Assembly: GCA_014871665.1 (NCBI GenBank)
Contig: WGSL01000001.1
Coordinates: 1 to 64,000 of the forward strand
Direction of reading: 5' to 3'
DNA from: Collinsella sp.
GTDB taxonomy: Bacteria; Actinomycetota; Coriobacteriia; Coriobacteriales; Coriobacteriaceae
DNA: 64,000 bases
Position 1 is the stretch's first letter. Each line of letters begins with the position of its first letter. The notes beneath the pieces were generated by a model. It had not been told where the DNA came from. It saw nothing but the letters and a program-made list of their open reading frames with translations, and did no database searches. Positions 49,851 through 58,234 of this stretch are shown piece after piece. Both the position numbers and the translations under genes were made by a program.

Positions 49851-50066
49851 CTACTCGGCGACAGCGGACTTCTCCGCTGCGATCTCGCGGGCGCGCTGCT
49901 CCGTGAGGACGCGAGCGATGTCCTTCTTCACGGTGTTGACGCGAGCGGTGTTGTCCAGCTGGCTGGTGGCCATCTGGAAACGAAGGTTAAAGAGCTCGGC
50001 GCGCATTTCCTTCAGCTTCTCAACGAGCTGAGCGTCCGAGAGCTCACGAATCTCTGCGGGCTTCAT
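49851..50066 (-). CDS. rpmC: 50S ribosomal protein L29
   Basis: A 71-residue coiled protein, [20 protein letters not shown] then MRAELFNLRFQMATSQLDNT, standard L29 at the polypeptide exit tunnel. Its ATG overlaps the rplP stop by one base, so it is translationally coupled. Confidence 0.96.
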   Translation of the reverse strand: MKPAEIRELSDAQLVEKLKEMRAELFNLRFQMATSQLDNTARVNTVKKDIARVLTEQRAREIAAEKSAVAE

Positions 50067-50569
50067 TAGTTCTCCTCCTTGGCGGCGGCGGCGTCCTCAG
50101 CAGCCCACTTGGCCTCGAGAGCGGCCTCCTCAGCCATCTCCTTCTCGATGCGCTGCTCGGCGTTCTTGGCAGCAACAATCTTGGTCTTGATGGGAAGCTT
50201 GTGCTGTGCAAGACGCAGAGCCTCGCGAGCGACCTCCTCGGGCACGCCCTTGACCTCGAACATGATGCGCCCGGGCTTGACGACGGCCACCCACTCCTCG
50301 GGGTTACCCTTACCAGAACCCATGCGAGTCTCGGCAGGCTTCTTGGTGATGGGCTTATCGGGGAAGATCGTGATGTAGACACGACCGCCACGCTTCATGT
50401 AGCGGGTCATGGCAATACGAGCGGCCTCGATCTGACGGTTGGTGATCCAATGGGCCTCGAGAGCCTGGATACCAAACTCGCCGAAATGCAGCTCGGTATT
50501 ACCCTTGGCCTGGCCCTTCATGGAGCCACGCTGCACCTTGCGGTGAAGAATACGCTTAGGGGCAAGCAC
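50066..50569 (-). CDS. rplP: 50S ribosomal protein L16 with long C-terminal extension
   Basis: A 167-residue protein starting at a GTG that overlaps the rpsC stop. The body ([60 protein letters not shown]) is normal. L16 is usually about 137-140 residues; here an extra tail of about 28 residues rich in Ala, Glu and Lys (ending DAAAAKEEN) extends the C-terminus. The tail has the look of a surface helix. L16 helps accommodate A-site tRNA. Confidence 0.96.
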   Translation of the reverse strand: MLAPKRILHRKVQRGSMKGQAKGNTELHFGEFGIQALEAHWITNRQIEAARIAMTRYMKRGGRVYITIFPDKPITKKPAETRMGSGKGNPEEWVAVVKPGRIMFEVKGVPEEVAREALRLAQHKLPIKTKIVAAKNAEQRIEKEMAEEAALEAKWAAEDAAAAKEEN

Positions 50570-51279
50570 TACTGACCCCTCCTCTCGGAGTTACGACGAC
50601 GAGGACGGGAAGAGCCCTCGAGTGCAGGGTTGGGAACAGGCTGGCCCGGGAGCTTCTCGCCCAGGTAGATCCAGACCTTCACGCCGCAAGCGCCCATAGT
50701 GGTGCTAGCGACAGCCGTGCCGTAGTCGATCTTGGCACGGAGGGTGTGCAGAGGCACGCGACCCTCACGGTACCACTCACGACGGCCCATCTCGGCGCCG
50801 CCGAGACGACCGGAGCACTGGATACGGATGCCCTTAGCGCCGGCCTTGCGGGCGGACTGGACAGCCTTGCGCATAGCGCGACGGAAGGCAACGCGGCCCT
50901 CGAGCTGCTCGGCAATAGACTGAGCAACGAGGTTGGCGTCGAGCTCGGGGCGCTTGATCTCGACAACGTCGACGGAGAGCTGGCCCTTGGAAACGCCAGC
51001 GACCTTCTCGAGCTCGGTGCGGAGGGTATCGATCTCGGCACCCTTCTTACCGATGACAACGCCGGGGCGAGCGGTGAGGATGATGACCTTCACCTTGTCG
51101 CCAGCGCGCTCGATCTCGACGCGGGAGACAGCTGCGCGGGAAAGACGCTTCTCGAGGTACTTGCGGATCTCGAGATCGTTACCGAGGGTCTTAGCGTAAT
51201 CCTTCTCTGCGAACCAGCGGGAGCGCCAGTTCTCGGTGATGCCAAGACGGAAGCCGGTGGGGTAGACTTTCTGACCCAT
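50569..51279 (-). CDS. rpsC: 30S ribosomal protein S3
   Basis: A 236-residue protein: [20 protein letters not shown], a KH domain ([20 protein letters not shown]), and the C-terminal [21 protein letters not shown]3 helps form the mRNA entry tunnel. It follows rplV by six bases, and its last base overlaps the rplP start. Confidence 0.97.
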   Translation of the reverse strand: MGQKVYPTGFRLGITENWRSRWFAEKDYAKTLGNDLEIRKYLEKRLSRAAVSRVEIERAGDKVKVIILTARPGVVIGKKGAEIDTLRTELEKVAGVSKGQLSVDVVEIKRPELDANLVAQSIAEQLEGRVAFRRAMRKAVQSARKAGAKGIRIQCSGRLGGAEMGRREWYREGRVPLHTLRAKIDYGTAVASTTMGACGVKVWIYLGEKLPGQPVPNPALEGSSRPRRRNSERRGQ

Positions 51280-51285
51280 ACAGCT

Positions 51286-51657
51286 TTACGCCTCCTTTCG
51301 AGGAGCAACGACGACGGTGATGTGGGAAGTACGCTTCAGAATGCGAGAAGCGGAACCCTTGGCGCGGGGACGGATGCGCTTAAGCGTCGGACCCTCGTCA
51401 ACATAGGCAGCGGCGACAACCAGGTTGTCGGCACGCAGACCGTTGTTGTTCTCGGCGTTCGCAACGGCGGAACGGAGAACCTTCTCGACATCCACGGCGA
51501 CGGCGCGGTCGCAGAAGTGGAGGATGTCGAAGGCCTGAGCGACAGGCTTGCGGCGGATCAGATCGACCACCAGGCGGGCCTTGCTGGGGGAAACACGCAC
51601 GTACTTTGCGACGGCGCGAACCTCGGTGGCCTCAGTTTCAATAGACTTAGTTGCCAT
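51286..51657 (-). CDS. rplV: 50S ribosomal protein L22
   Basis: A 123-residue protein lining the exit tunnel: [40 protein letters not shown] and [20 protein letters not shown] end (here [20 protein letters not shown]). The position between rpsS and rpsC is standard. Confidence 0.97.
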   Translation of the reverse strand: MATKSIETEATEVRAVAKYVRVSPSKARLVVDLIRRKPVAQAFDILHFCDRAVAVDVEKVLRSAVANAENNNGLRADNLVVAAAYVDEGPTLKRIRPRAKGSASRILKRTSHITVVVAPRKEA

Positions 51658-51671
51658 TTACGGTTAACCCC

Positions 51672-51932
51672 CTATTTGGCCTTGTGGCCACGGAACGTAC
51701 GAGTCGGCGCGAACTCGCCGAGCTTGTGACCAACCATGGACTCGGTAACATACACGGGCACATGCTTGCGGCCGTCGTGGACGGCGATGGTGTGACCAAC
51801 CATCTCGGGGAAGATGGTGGACGCGCGGGACCAGGTCTTCACGACGTCCTTCTTGCCAGCCTCGTTCATCGCGGTGATACGCGAGAGAAGGCGAGTCTCC
51901 ACGAACGGGCCCTTTTTGAGACTTCTGCTCAT
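51672..51932 (-). CDS. rpsS: 30S ribosomal protein S19
   Basis: An 86-residue protein, [20 protein letters not shown], with [20 protein letters not shown] and [20 protein letters not shown], the classic S19 sequence in the 30S head. It follows rplB by 32 bases. Confidence 0.98.
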   Translation of the reverse strand: MSRSLKKGPFVETRLLSRITAMNEAGKKDVVKTWSRASTIFPEMVGHTIAVHDGRKHVPVYVTESMVGHKLGEFAPTRTFRGHKAK

Positions 51933-51964
51933 AAGTGCTTTCTCCTAAAACTCGGTATCCGAAA

Positions 51965-52795
51965 TTACTTCTTACGGCGACGAATGATGTGCTGGTTCGA
52001 GACCTTCTTCTTCTTGCGCGTACGAAGGCCCTTCGTCGGCTTACCCCAGGGGGTAACGGAGGGACGACCAGAGGTGTGGTTCTTGCCCTCGCCACCGCCG
52101 TGCGGGTGGTCGACAGGGTTCATGACGGTACCGCGGACGGTCGGGCGCACGTTCATGTGACGCTTACGGCCGGCCTTGCCGATGACGATGTTGGAGTGAT
52201 CGGCGTTGCCGACCTCACCGACGGTGGCGCGGCAGGTAACGAGGATGCGGCGCATCTCGGAGGAAGGCATACGGACGATAGCGTACTTGCCCTCCTTACC
52301 CATCAGCTGGCAGGAGTTACCGGCGGAACGGGCGATAGCGGCGCCCTTGCCCGGCTGGAACTCGACGGCGTGGATGAGCGTACCGACGGGGATGTCGGCG
52401 AGGGGCAGAGCGTTGCCCGGCTTGATGTCGGCGTCAGAACCGGATATGATGGTCTGACCGACCTCGAGGCCCTTGGGGGCCAGGATGTAGCGCTTCTCAC
52501 CGTCAGCGTAGTGCAGCAGAGCGATGCGAGCGGAACGGTTCGGATCGTACTCGATCGTGGCAACCTTGGCGGGCACGCCGTCCTTGTTGCGCTTGAAGTC
52601 GATCACGCGGTAACGACGCTTCACGCCGCCGCCCTGGTGGCGGGTGGTGATGCGGCCGTTGTTGTTACGACCGGCCTTCTTGGGCAGGGGCTCGAGAAGA
52701 GACTTCTCGGGCTTGGTGCAGGTGATCTCGGAGAAGTCGGAGATCGTCTGCCAACGCCTACCAGCGGAGGTCGGCTTAAGGTGCTTTACAGCCAT
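51965..52795 (-). CDS. rplB: 50S ribosomal protein L2
   Basis: A 276-residue core peptidyl-transferase-centre protein: [40 protein letters not shown], and [20 protein letters not shown] with the functionally important His. The ATG at 52795 is the conserved start; an upstream in-frame TTG/ATG extension is not family-like. A 179-base gap before it holds hairpins and a promoter-like element, unusual inside an S10 operon. Confidence 0.97.
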   Translation of the reverse strand: MAVKHLKPTSAGRRWQTISDFSEITCTKPEKSLLEPLPKKAGRNNNGRITTRHQGGGVKRRYRVIDFKRNKDGVPAKVATIEYDPNRSARIALLHYADGEKRYILAPKGLEVGQTIISGSDADIKPGNALPLADIPVGTLIHAVEFQPGKGAAIARSAGNSCQLMGKEGKYAIVRMPSSEMRRILVTCRATVGEVGNADHSNIVIGKAGRKRHMNVRPTVRGTVMNPVDHPHGGGEGKNHTSGRPSVTPWGKPTKGLRTRKKKKVSNQHIIRRRKK

Positions 52796-52875
52796 TACAA
52801 TCCCTTTCAATAGGAATCCGTTAGCCATCGCAGACAGGGATTCGAGGTTCTGCCTCGGGTGCGATGACACCGGAC

Positions 52876-52901
52876 GTATACACGGTTCCGGGCGTGTCCA
52901 T
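52876..52901 (-). promoter_or_regulatory. 26-bp element shared with the rplC leader (copy upstream of rplB)
   Basis: The 26 bases 52876-52901 match 54741-54766 at 23 positions, in the same orientation, beginning GTATACACGG and ending TCCAT on the plus strand. On the transcribed strand it reads ATGGACACG... to CCGTGTATAC. In the rplC copy its end forms a TATACT -10. Here a further TATAAA lies just upstream (transcribed strand, near 52901-52907). Confidence 0.55.
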
Positions 52902-52920
52902 TTTATACGCCCAAAACCTT

Positions 52921-52956
52921 GAGCTCCCGCCTCCCCTATTTGGGAGGCATGAGCTC
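52921..52956 (-). terminator. nested hairpin in the rplW-rplB gap
   Basis: GAGCTC and GAGCTC (outer) and GCCTCCC/GGGAGGC (inner) form a near-perfect stem with a two-base internal loop and a six-base terminal loop. It lies about 20 bases downstream of the rplW stop. With no U-run it is best seen as an attenuator or processing hairpin before the internal promoter of rplB. Confidence 0.55.
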
Positions 52957-52974
52957 ACTCAACAGCAGCGAGTC

Positions 52975-53262
52975 TTAGGCCTGGTTGCCAAAGACCTCGA
53001 TGGTGTCGCCCTCGGCCAGCGTGACGATGGCCTTCTTCCAAGAACGGGTCTTGCCGGCGACATAGCGCACGCGCTTGGTCTTGGGCTTGACCGTCAGGGT
53101 GTTCACGCGAACGACCTTGACACCGAAGATCTCCTCGACGGCGTCCTTGATCTGATACTTGTTAGCATCCTTGGCGACCTCGAACGTGTACTTGTTCAGC
53201 TCCATGCCGGAGAAGGAACGCTCGGACACGATCGGACGGATGATGATCTCGTGGGCGGTCAT
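52975..53262 (-). CDS. rplW: 50S ribosomal protein L23
   Basis: A 95-residue exit-tunnel protein (docking site for SRP and trigger factor): TAHEIIIRPIVSERSFSGME, KYTFEVAKDANKYQIKDAVE and the conserved VNTLTVKPKTKRVRYVAGK-like loop. It starts one base after rplD. Confidence 0.97.
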   Translation of the reverse strand: MTAHEIIIRPIVSERSFSGMELNKYTFEVAKDANKYQIKDAVEEIFGVKVVRVNTLTVKPKTKRVRYVAGKTRSWKKAIVTLAEGDTIEVFGNQA

Positions 53263-53889
53263 TTATGCAAGCACCTCCCCGAAGTGAGCGGCGATGTCGG
53301 CGGGCATCAGCACAGCGTTGTTGTTGACGAGATCGTAGGTGTTGGCCTCGTCAGCGGTGATGATGAACGTCTTGGGAATGTTGCGGAACGACAGGTAGGC
53401 GTTGACGTCCTCATCGCGAACGATGATGGTCAGACGCTTGCCCTCAAGGCCGAGAGCCTTGAGCATGGCGACGGCAGCCTTGGTGGAAGGCTTCTCGAAG
53501 CCGTAGTCGTCGACGAGCACGAGCTCGCCATCGGCCAGCTTGGCGGACAGCGCGGAGCGCATAGCCAGCTTGACCTCCTTGTTGTTCATACGCTTAGCGT
53601 AGGAACGGGGCTTGGGGGCGAAGACAACGCCACCGTGACGCCACTGGGCAGCACGGATGGAACCCTGGCGGGCACGGCCGGTGCCCTTCTGACGCCAAGG
53701 CTTCTTGCCGCCACCGGAAACCTCAGAGCGGCCCTTAGCGGACTGGGTGCCCTGACGCCAAGAGGCCATCTGGCACTTGACGATGTGGTGCATAACGTGG
53801 ATGTTCGGCTCGATGCCGTACACCTCAGCGGCGAGCTCGGCCTCGGCGACCTTCTTGCCCTCGCTGTTCTTTACTTCAAACTTTGCCAT
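53263..53889 (-). CDS. rplD: 50S ribosomal protein L4
   Basis: A 208-residue protein: HVMHHIVKCQMASWRQGTQS, then AKGRSEVSGGGKKPWRQKGT and GRARQGSIRAAQWRHGGVVF, the extended loop that reaches the exit tunnel. In E. coli L4 also represses the S10 operon by binding its leader. The leader upstream of rplC here is a possible target. Confidence 0.97.
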   Translation of the reverse strand: MAKFEVKNSEGKKVAEAELAAEVYGIEPNIHVMHHIVKCQMASWRQGTQSAKGRSEVSGGGKKPWRQKGTGRARQGSIRAAQWRHGGVVFAPKPRSYAKRMNNKEVKLAMRSALSAKLADGELVLVDDYGFEKPSTKAAVAMLKALGLEGKRLTIIVRDEDVNAYLSFRNIPKTFIITADEANTYDLVNNNAVLMPADIAAHFGEVLA

Positions 53890-53935
53890 TTAAGTGTTCT
53901 CCTTGGTATGACGCTGGGCTAAATGGGCTGGGCCC

Positions 53936-54556
53936 TTAGGCCATACGGATGGCGACGAGACCATTCTTGGCACCCGGGACAGCGCCCTTGACCAAGATGA
54001 GGTTCTGCTCGGCATCGATGCGGACAACGGAAAGGTTCTTGACGGTAACGCGCTCGTTACCCATGTGACCGGCCATCTTGACGCCCTTGAGGACGCGCGC
54101 AGGATAGGCGCACTGACCGATAGAACCGGGGTGACGCTGGAAGTGAGAACCATGCGTCATAGGACCGCGGCGCTGACCCCAGCGCTTGATGCGACCCTGG
54201 AAGCCCTTACCCTTGGAGGTACCGATGACGTCGACCTTCTCGACATCAGCGAAATCAGCGACGGTGACGACCTCGCCGACCTTGTGCTCCTCGCCGTTCT
54301 CGACGCGGACCTCACGAAGGAAGCGGACAGGCTCGACGCCAGCCTTGGCGAAGTGACCAGCCATGGGCTTGTTCACGTTCTTGGCCTTGATGTCGCCGAA
54401 ACCGATCTGGACGGCGTCATAGCCGTCGGTTGCCTGAGTTTTAACCTGCGAGACAGCGCAGGGGCCAGCCTGGATGACCGTGACGGGAACGACGTTGTCG
54501 TCCTCGTCCCAAACCTGGGTCATGCCAATCTTGCGGCCGAGAATCATGCTGATCAA
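53936..54556 (-). CDS. rplC: 50S ribosomal protein L3
   Basis: A 206-residue protein read from the TTG at 54556, or 203 from the ATG at 54547. The TTG lies a suitable six bases after GGGATC; the ATG is the family-like first methionine ([20 protein letters not shown]). The loop [20 protein letters not shown] is the signature. It is the first gene of the block; rpsJ (S10), which normally precedes it, is absent here. Confidence 0.96.
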   Translation of the reverse strand: MISMILGRKIGMTQVWDEDDNVVPVTVIQAGPCAVSQVKTQATDGYDAVQIGFGDIKAKNVNKPMAGHFAKAGVEPVRFLREVRVENGEEHKVGEVVTVADFADVEKVDVIGTSKGKGFQGRIKRWGQRRGPMTHGSHFQRHPGSIGQCAYPARVLKGVKMAGHMGNERVTVKNLSVVRIDAEQNLILVKGAVPGAKNGLVAIRMA

Positions 54557-54739
54557 GATATGATCCCAACTCTCGCGTGGTCTTGGGACAATGCGTACAC
54601 CACCGAGCGTACGCCCCTAGAGGACCACTACTTACACGTCGTGCTCCCCAGTCTTGTATTGCGTCCAGACTACCTGACAACCCTATTAAGCAGGCATTTT
54701 GTCCAGCCAGAATACTCCCCTGGTTACACACAGCTGTTT

Positions 54740-54766
54740 AGTATACACGGCTGCGGGCGTATCCAT
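54740..54766 (-). promoter_or_regulatory. candidate rplC promoter with shared 26-bp element
   Basis: On the minus strand TGTATACT is an extended -10 (TATACT at 54740-54745). No good -35 is present 17 bases upstream (TCGATG at best). The 26 bases from 54741 to 54766 recur at 52876-52901 upstream of rplB with three differences. An extended -10 promoter would start the S10-type operon at rplC. Confidence 0.5.
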
Positions 54767-54815
54767 CGAGATTCATATTTCACTCACATTGTTTACGCAG
54801 GTAAAGTGCGTGACA

Positions 54816-54980
54816 CGTTCCCAGTGCGCGGCGGAGGGGGCGGGCCTGAGACATATTAAGGTTGCTGCTCTACAGTCCTGCTCACGACGGAGAGCACATT
54901 AAGTGCTCTCCTGTTCGTGCGGAACTCGCGACAACCTTAATATGTCTCAGGCCCGCCCCCTCCGCCGCGCACTGGGAACG
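54816..54980. repeat. 165-bp giant palindrome with 49-bp perfect arms
   Basis: 54816-54864 is the exact reverse complement of 54932-54980 over 49 bases (starting CGTTCCCAGTGCGCGGCGG). The 67-base centre contains a second perfect nine-base-pair hairpin (GGAGAGCAC, 54889-54897 with 54903-54911) and a bulged CACGA/TCGTG pair. It lies between the gpmB-like gene and the rplC promoter. No open frame spans it. Perfect arms this long imply recent origin or strong constraint. Confidence 0.9.
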
Positions 54981-55015
54981 CCACGTTGATGTCTGCTAAA
55001 CCTTGCTCGCTCAGG

Positions 55016-55636
55016 CTAATGACTTTGTTGAGGGTCCACAATTTGTTGCAAGGTGAACTTGCATTGGGGCGTATCGTCCTCTTCTCGCGCATCATCGAAA
55101 TCGAAGATCATGATGGCGCAGTTGGGGAGTTTTGCTGGGAGCTCAAAGCCCTCTGGGGCTGCAGCCTTGATGAATTGGCGGCTGGCGCTGCCGTGGCTTA
55201 CTGCTAGGAGGGTTTCTATGCCCTCGGCGCCCATGAGATTGGTGAGGGTGTCTACCATGCGCTCTTGCAGTGCCTGGCTTCCTTCTCCTCCGAAGGGGAC
55301 CAGGTCCTCGCCCGGATCCCAGACGTCGGTGGGAAGGGCATCGTGGGGACCTTCTTCGAAGGTGCCGTAGCCGCGCTCGATGATGCCTTCGCAGGGCTCG
55401 ACAGCGGCGTCCGGACCGAGGAGTTCGCATGCGACGAGACTTGCCGTGTCCATGGCTCGGCCTAAGGGCGATGAGACCACTTTGTTGGGGACGACGCCGT
55501 GGGCCTTGAGCCATGCGGCCGCCATTCCCGCTTGTTTGCGGCCCAGGTCGGTCAACGGTGAATCGCAGCGACCCTGGACGAGCTTTTTAACGTTGAATTC
55601 CGTCTGGCCGTGACGGAGTAGATACAGCTTCTTCAT
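55016..55636 (-). CDS. histidine phosphatase family protein (phosphoglycerate mutase-like)
   Basis: A 206-residue protein with the catalytic LRHGQTEFN, the Arg in SSPLGRAMDTA, and the second catalytic His in LAVSHGSASR. It belongs to the broad GpmB/CobC branch, so the true substrate (phosphosugar, alpha-ribazole phosphate or other) cannot be told. It is encoded upstream of the large palindrome in the same direction as rplC. Confidence 0.9.
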   Translation of the reverse strand: MKKLYLLRHGQTEFNVKKLVQGRCDSPLTDLGRKQAGMAAAWLKAHGVVPNKVVSSPLGRAMDTASLVACELLGPDAAVEPCEGIIERGYGTFEEGPHDALPTDVWDPGEDLVPFGGEGSQALQERMVDTLTNLMGAEGIETLLAVSHGSASRQFIKAAAPEGFELPAKLPNCAIMIFDFDDAREEDDTPQCKFTLQQIVDPQQSH

Positions 55637-55675
55637 GCTCTCCCCTTCTGCATCAATAGCTTGCGTGGCGCAATC

Positions 55676-56830
55676 CTATTCGTGGGTATGCCCTACGTAG
55701 TCTTCGTCGATCGTAATCTTGGCAATCGACTTGGGATATTCCGATTCGACCCTCTGGGCCAGCGCGTGTTTGAGCTCATCGGCACTCATCTGCAGATCCG
55801 AGGGACGCACGCAGTCAAAGATCACATTGGTGTGCGTGGGACCCGGCACGCAGCGCAGATCGTGAATCGAAAGGCGGCTATCAATCTCCTGGACCATAGC
55901 GTTGATGCGCAGGCGCATGCTCGCCACCTTTGGATCGTCGGTCACGATGGGATCGTAATGGAGCGTAACGATCATGCCGTCCTCGTCCCTAAACCACTGC
56001 TCGATGTTATCGAGCGTGTCGTGGCTTTCCAGTGGGCTGGCCTCGGCCGCCATCTCGGCGTGCGCACTTGCAAACTTCCTGCCCGGACCGTAATCGTGAA
56101 CCATTAGGTCATGAACGCCCAAAACGCCGGGGTAGCTCATGATCTTGTCTCGGATGTGCTTGACCAACTTGGGATCGGGTGCCTGACCCAAAAGCGGGCT
56201 CACCGTATCTTGGATAAGCTCAAAGCCGCTCCAGCCAATATAGGCGCCAACGGCAAGGCCGACCCAAGCATCAAGGTTGATGCCCGTCACCTGGGAAACG
56301 ATCGCGCACGCCAGCACAGCACCCGTGGCAAGAACATCGTTCTTGGAATCCTGGGCCGTCGCATGCAGCGTATCGGACTCAATGCGATCACCGAGCTTTT
56401 GGTTGAGGGCCGCCATCCACAGCTTTACAACCATCGAAAGCGCCAGAACTGCCACCAGGGCAAGCGAGAACTCGACAGGTTCGGGGTGGATGATGCGCTC
56501 AAACGAGGACTTCACCAGCTCAACGCCAATCAGCAGCACGAGCGCCGCCACGACCAGGCCAGAAAGATACTCGTAGCGACCATGTCCGTAAGGATGCTCG
56601 GGATCGGCCGGCTTGCTCGCCAGCTTAAAGCCCAGCACGCTCACGATATTCGAGCTGGCATCGGACAGGTTGTTCATGGCATCCGCCACGATCGAAACCG
56701 ATCCCGACAGCACGCCAATTGCACCCTTCGCAGCGCATAGTGCCACATTGGCGAGAATACACACCACGCCTGCCAACGTTCCCACGCGCGCACGGTCACC
56801 CTGCGCACGACGAACAATCCACTCGACCAT
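55676..56830 (-). CDS. cation diffusion facilitator (CDF) metal efflux transporter
   Basis: A 384-residue transporter with five or six membrane helices (VCILANVALCAAKGAIGVLS onward), metal sites VADAMNNLSDASSN and TAQDSKNDVL (the D-x3-D pairs), and a cytoplasmic C-terminal domain with HDLMVHDYGPGRKFASAHAE. The family exports Zn, Co, Fe or Mn. The longer C-terminus of about 90 residues with HTNVIFD suggests a second regulatory domain. No metal-responsive box is seen. Confidence 0.92.
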   Translation of the reverse strand: MVEWIVRRAQGDRARVGTLAGVVCILANVALCAAKGAIGVLSGSVSIVADAMNNLSDASSNIVSVLGFKLASKPADPEHPYGHGRYEYLSGLVVAALVLLIGVELVKSSFERIIHPEPVEFSLALVAVLALSMVVKLWMAALNQKLGDRIESDTLHATAQDSKNDVLATGAVLACAIVSQVTGINLDAWVGLAVGAYIGWSGFELIQDTVSPLLGQAPDPKLVKHIRDKIMSYPGVLGVHDLMVHDYGPGRKFASAHAEMAAEASPLESHDTLDNIEQWFRDEDGMIVTLHYDPIVTDDPKVASMRLRINAMVQEIDSRLSIHDLRCVPGPTHTNVIFDCVRPSDLQMSADELKHALAQRVESEYPKSIAKITIDEDYVGHTHE

Positions 56831-56908
56831 CTATATCCGCCCCCACGGCACTACCCATATATCTATTGCTCAAACGGATTGTAGTGTAGCCACTTTGTCC
56901 CCCAGATA

Positions 56909-56943
56909 CAAAAGGCCGCAACCCACACGAGCCGCGGCCTTGG
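56909..56943 (-). terminator. terminator after the PTS EIIC gene
   Basis: AAGGCCGC and GCGGCCTT form a stem over about 14 bases, followed by TTTTGT on the minus strand. It ends transcription of the orphan EIIC gene before the CDF gene. Confidence 0.75.
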
Positions 56944-56979
56944 AACATGACAATGGAATCGTCCTTTTGTCGCACAGGT

Positions 56980-58194
56980 CTATGCGCTTGCTTCAGCAGC
57001 GCTCACCATCGTTTCGGGCGAATCGGCTTCGTCTTCTGCCGTCTGCTCCTTCGTCGGCACCACGCCAAAGCAGTAGCTCAGCGCCGCAGACACCGCAAAT
57101 GCCGTGCCGCCGGCAGCGCAGCACCACAGCAGGTTCGAAATACCGCCCGTGGCAAAGCCAATGACCATGAGGACATTCGTCATGCCGATGGTATAGGCCG
57201 TAACGTGGCCCACGGCCGCAACAAGGCCTCCGACGGCGCCGCCAATGGCCATGCACGTCAGGCACCTGCCATATTTAAAGCCGCAACCGTACAGCGCCGG
57301 CTCGCTTACGCCGCCAAGCACGCCCGAGATTGAATAGCCCAGCATGAGCGCCTTCTCGTCCTTATTCGCAATGCGAAGCGCAGCGCCAAAGGGCATGCCC
57401 CAAACAGCGAACGTTGCCATTGTCGCGGCGATCAGGATGCACGAATCCGTTCCCACACTCATAAACTGCGCGTACGCAAGCGATAGGACAACATTGCTGA
57501 CGCCCGCGATCTTTAGGAACTCCCAGCCAGCGGCAAGCCCCATGAGCGTGAGCAGCGACACGATGCCACCGGAATTGCCAAGCATAAACATAAGCTGGCC
57601 CAACAGCATGCCCAGATAGCTGCCCGCCGGCGCCGTAATGCACAGCGAAACCGGAACCATGACAAGCATGGTTGCAAACGGAACGAACGAAAACGCCACG
57701 GCCTTAGGGATAACGCGCGAAAAGAAACACTCCACTCGCCATAGCACGGGCACCGAGATGAGAACCGGAATAACAGTCGTCGTGTAATCGTTGACCGGCG
57801 CGGGAAGCAGACCATACACGGAAGTCATCGATGCCCCCGTCGTCGAGGCGGCATCAACGAGCTTAAGCAGATCGGGTGCAATCAATACGCCGCCCAGCAT
57901 CATGCCCAGCTGCTCCGAGCAACCGAGCTGGCGGGCGGCCGCCCAACCAAGATAAATGGGCAAAAAGTAGTAGCCGGCGTTATAGAGCCAACTGTAGAAC
58001 AGGCGATGGATTTCGGAATCGGCAGACCACAGGCCCAGCATGCCCTCGCCCATAATGACGGCGACGGTGCGGAACAACGCCGCGCAGACAATAAACGGCA
58101 GCGCCGACATCATGCTTTTGGACAGATAGTCCACCACGGCCATGGCGTTTGATGAAACCGTCGTTGCAAACGTGGTGTTGGAAACTTGTGACAT
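56980..58194 (-). CDS. PTS EIIC-type sugar transporter (orphan, no EIIA/EIIB)
   Basis: A 404-residue membrane protein starting at ATG 58194 (GAAAGG six bases upstream). The body shows about ten hydrophobic helices of the glucose/beta-glucoside EIIC family (DYLSKSMMSALPFIVCAALF, GGVSEPALYG with the conserved GI/VSEP motif, and FKYGRCLTCMAIGGAVGGLV). No EIIA or EIIB domain or gene is adjacent, so it must be energised by components elsewhere or work independently. An upstream frame to 58392 is unlikely to be coding. Confidence 0.85.
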   Translation of the reverse strand: MSQVSNTTFATTVSSNAMAVVDYLSKSMMSALPFIVCAALFRTVAVIMGEGMLGLWSADSEIHRLFYSWLYNAGYYFLPIYLGWAAARQLGCSEQLGMMLGGVLIAPDLLKLVDAASTTGASMTSVYGLLPAPVNDYTTTVIPVLISVPVLWRVECFFSRVIPKAVAFSFVPFATMLVMVPVSLCITAPAGSYLGMLLGQLMFMLGNSGGIVSLLTLMGLAAGWEFLKIAGVSNVVLSLAYAQFMSVGTDSCILIAATMATFAVWGMPFGAALRIANKDEKALMLGYSISGVLGGVSEPALYGCGFKYGRCLTCMAIGGAVGGLVAAVGHVTAYTIGMTNVLMVIGFATGGISNLLWCCAAGGTAFAVSAALSYCFGVVPTKEQTAEDEADSPETMVSAAEASA

Positions 58195-58234
58195 GGAACG
58201 CCTTTCCCAATGTGACATGCGGGCTGCCCCTTTG

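Larger units (their letters stand above)
54557..55015. other. 459-bp leader and intergenic region upstream of rplC
   Basis: Contains, from rplC outward, a leader of about 175 bases, a TATACT -10-like hexamer (54740-54745) with the shared 26-base element (54741-54766), and the large palindrome 54816-54980. No rpsJ or other gene is readable in this gap on either strand. Confidence 0.75.
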
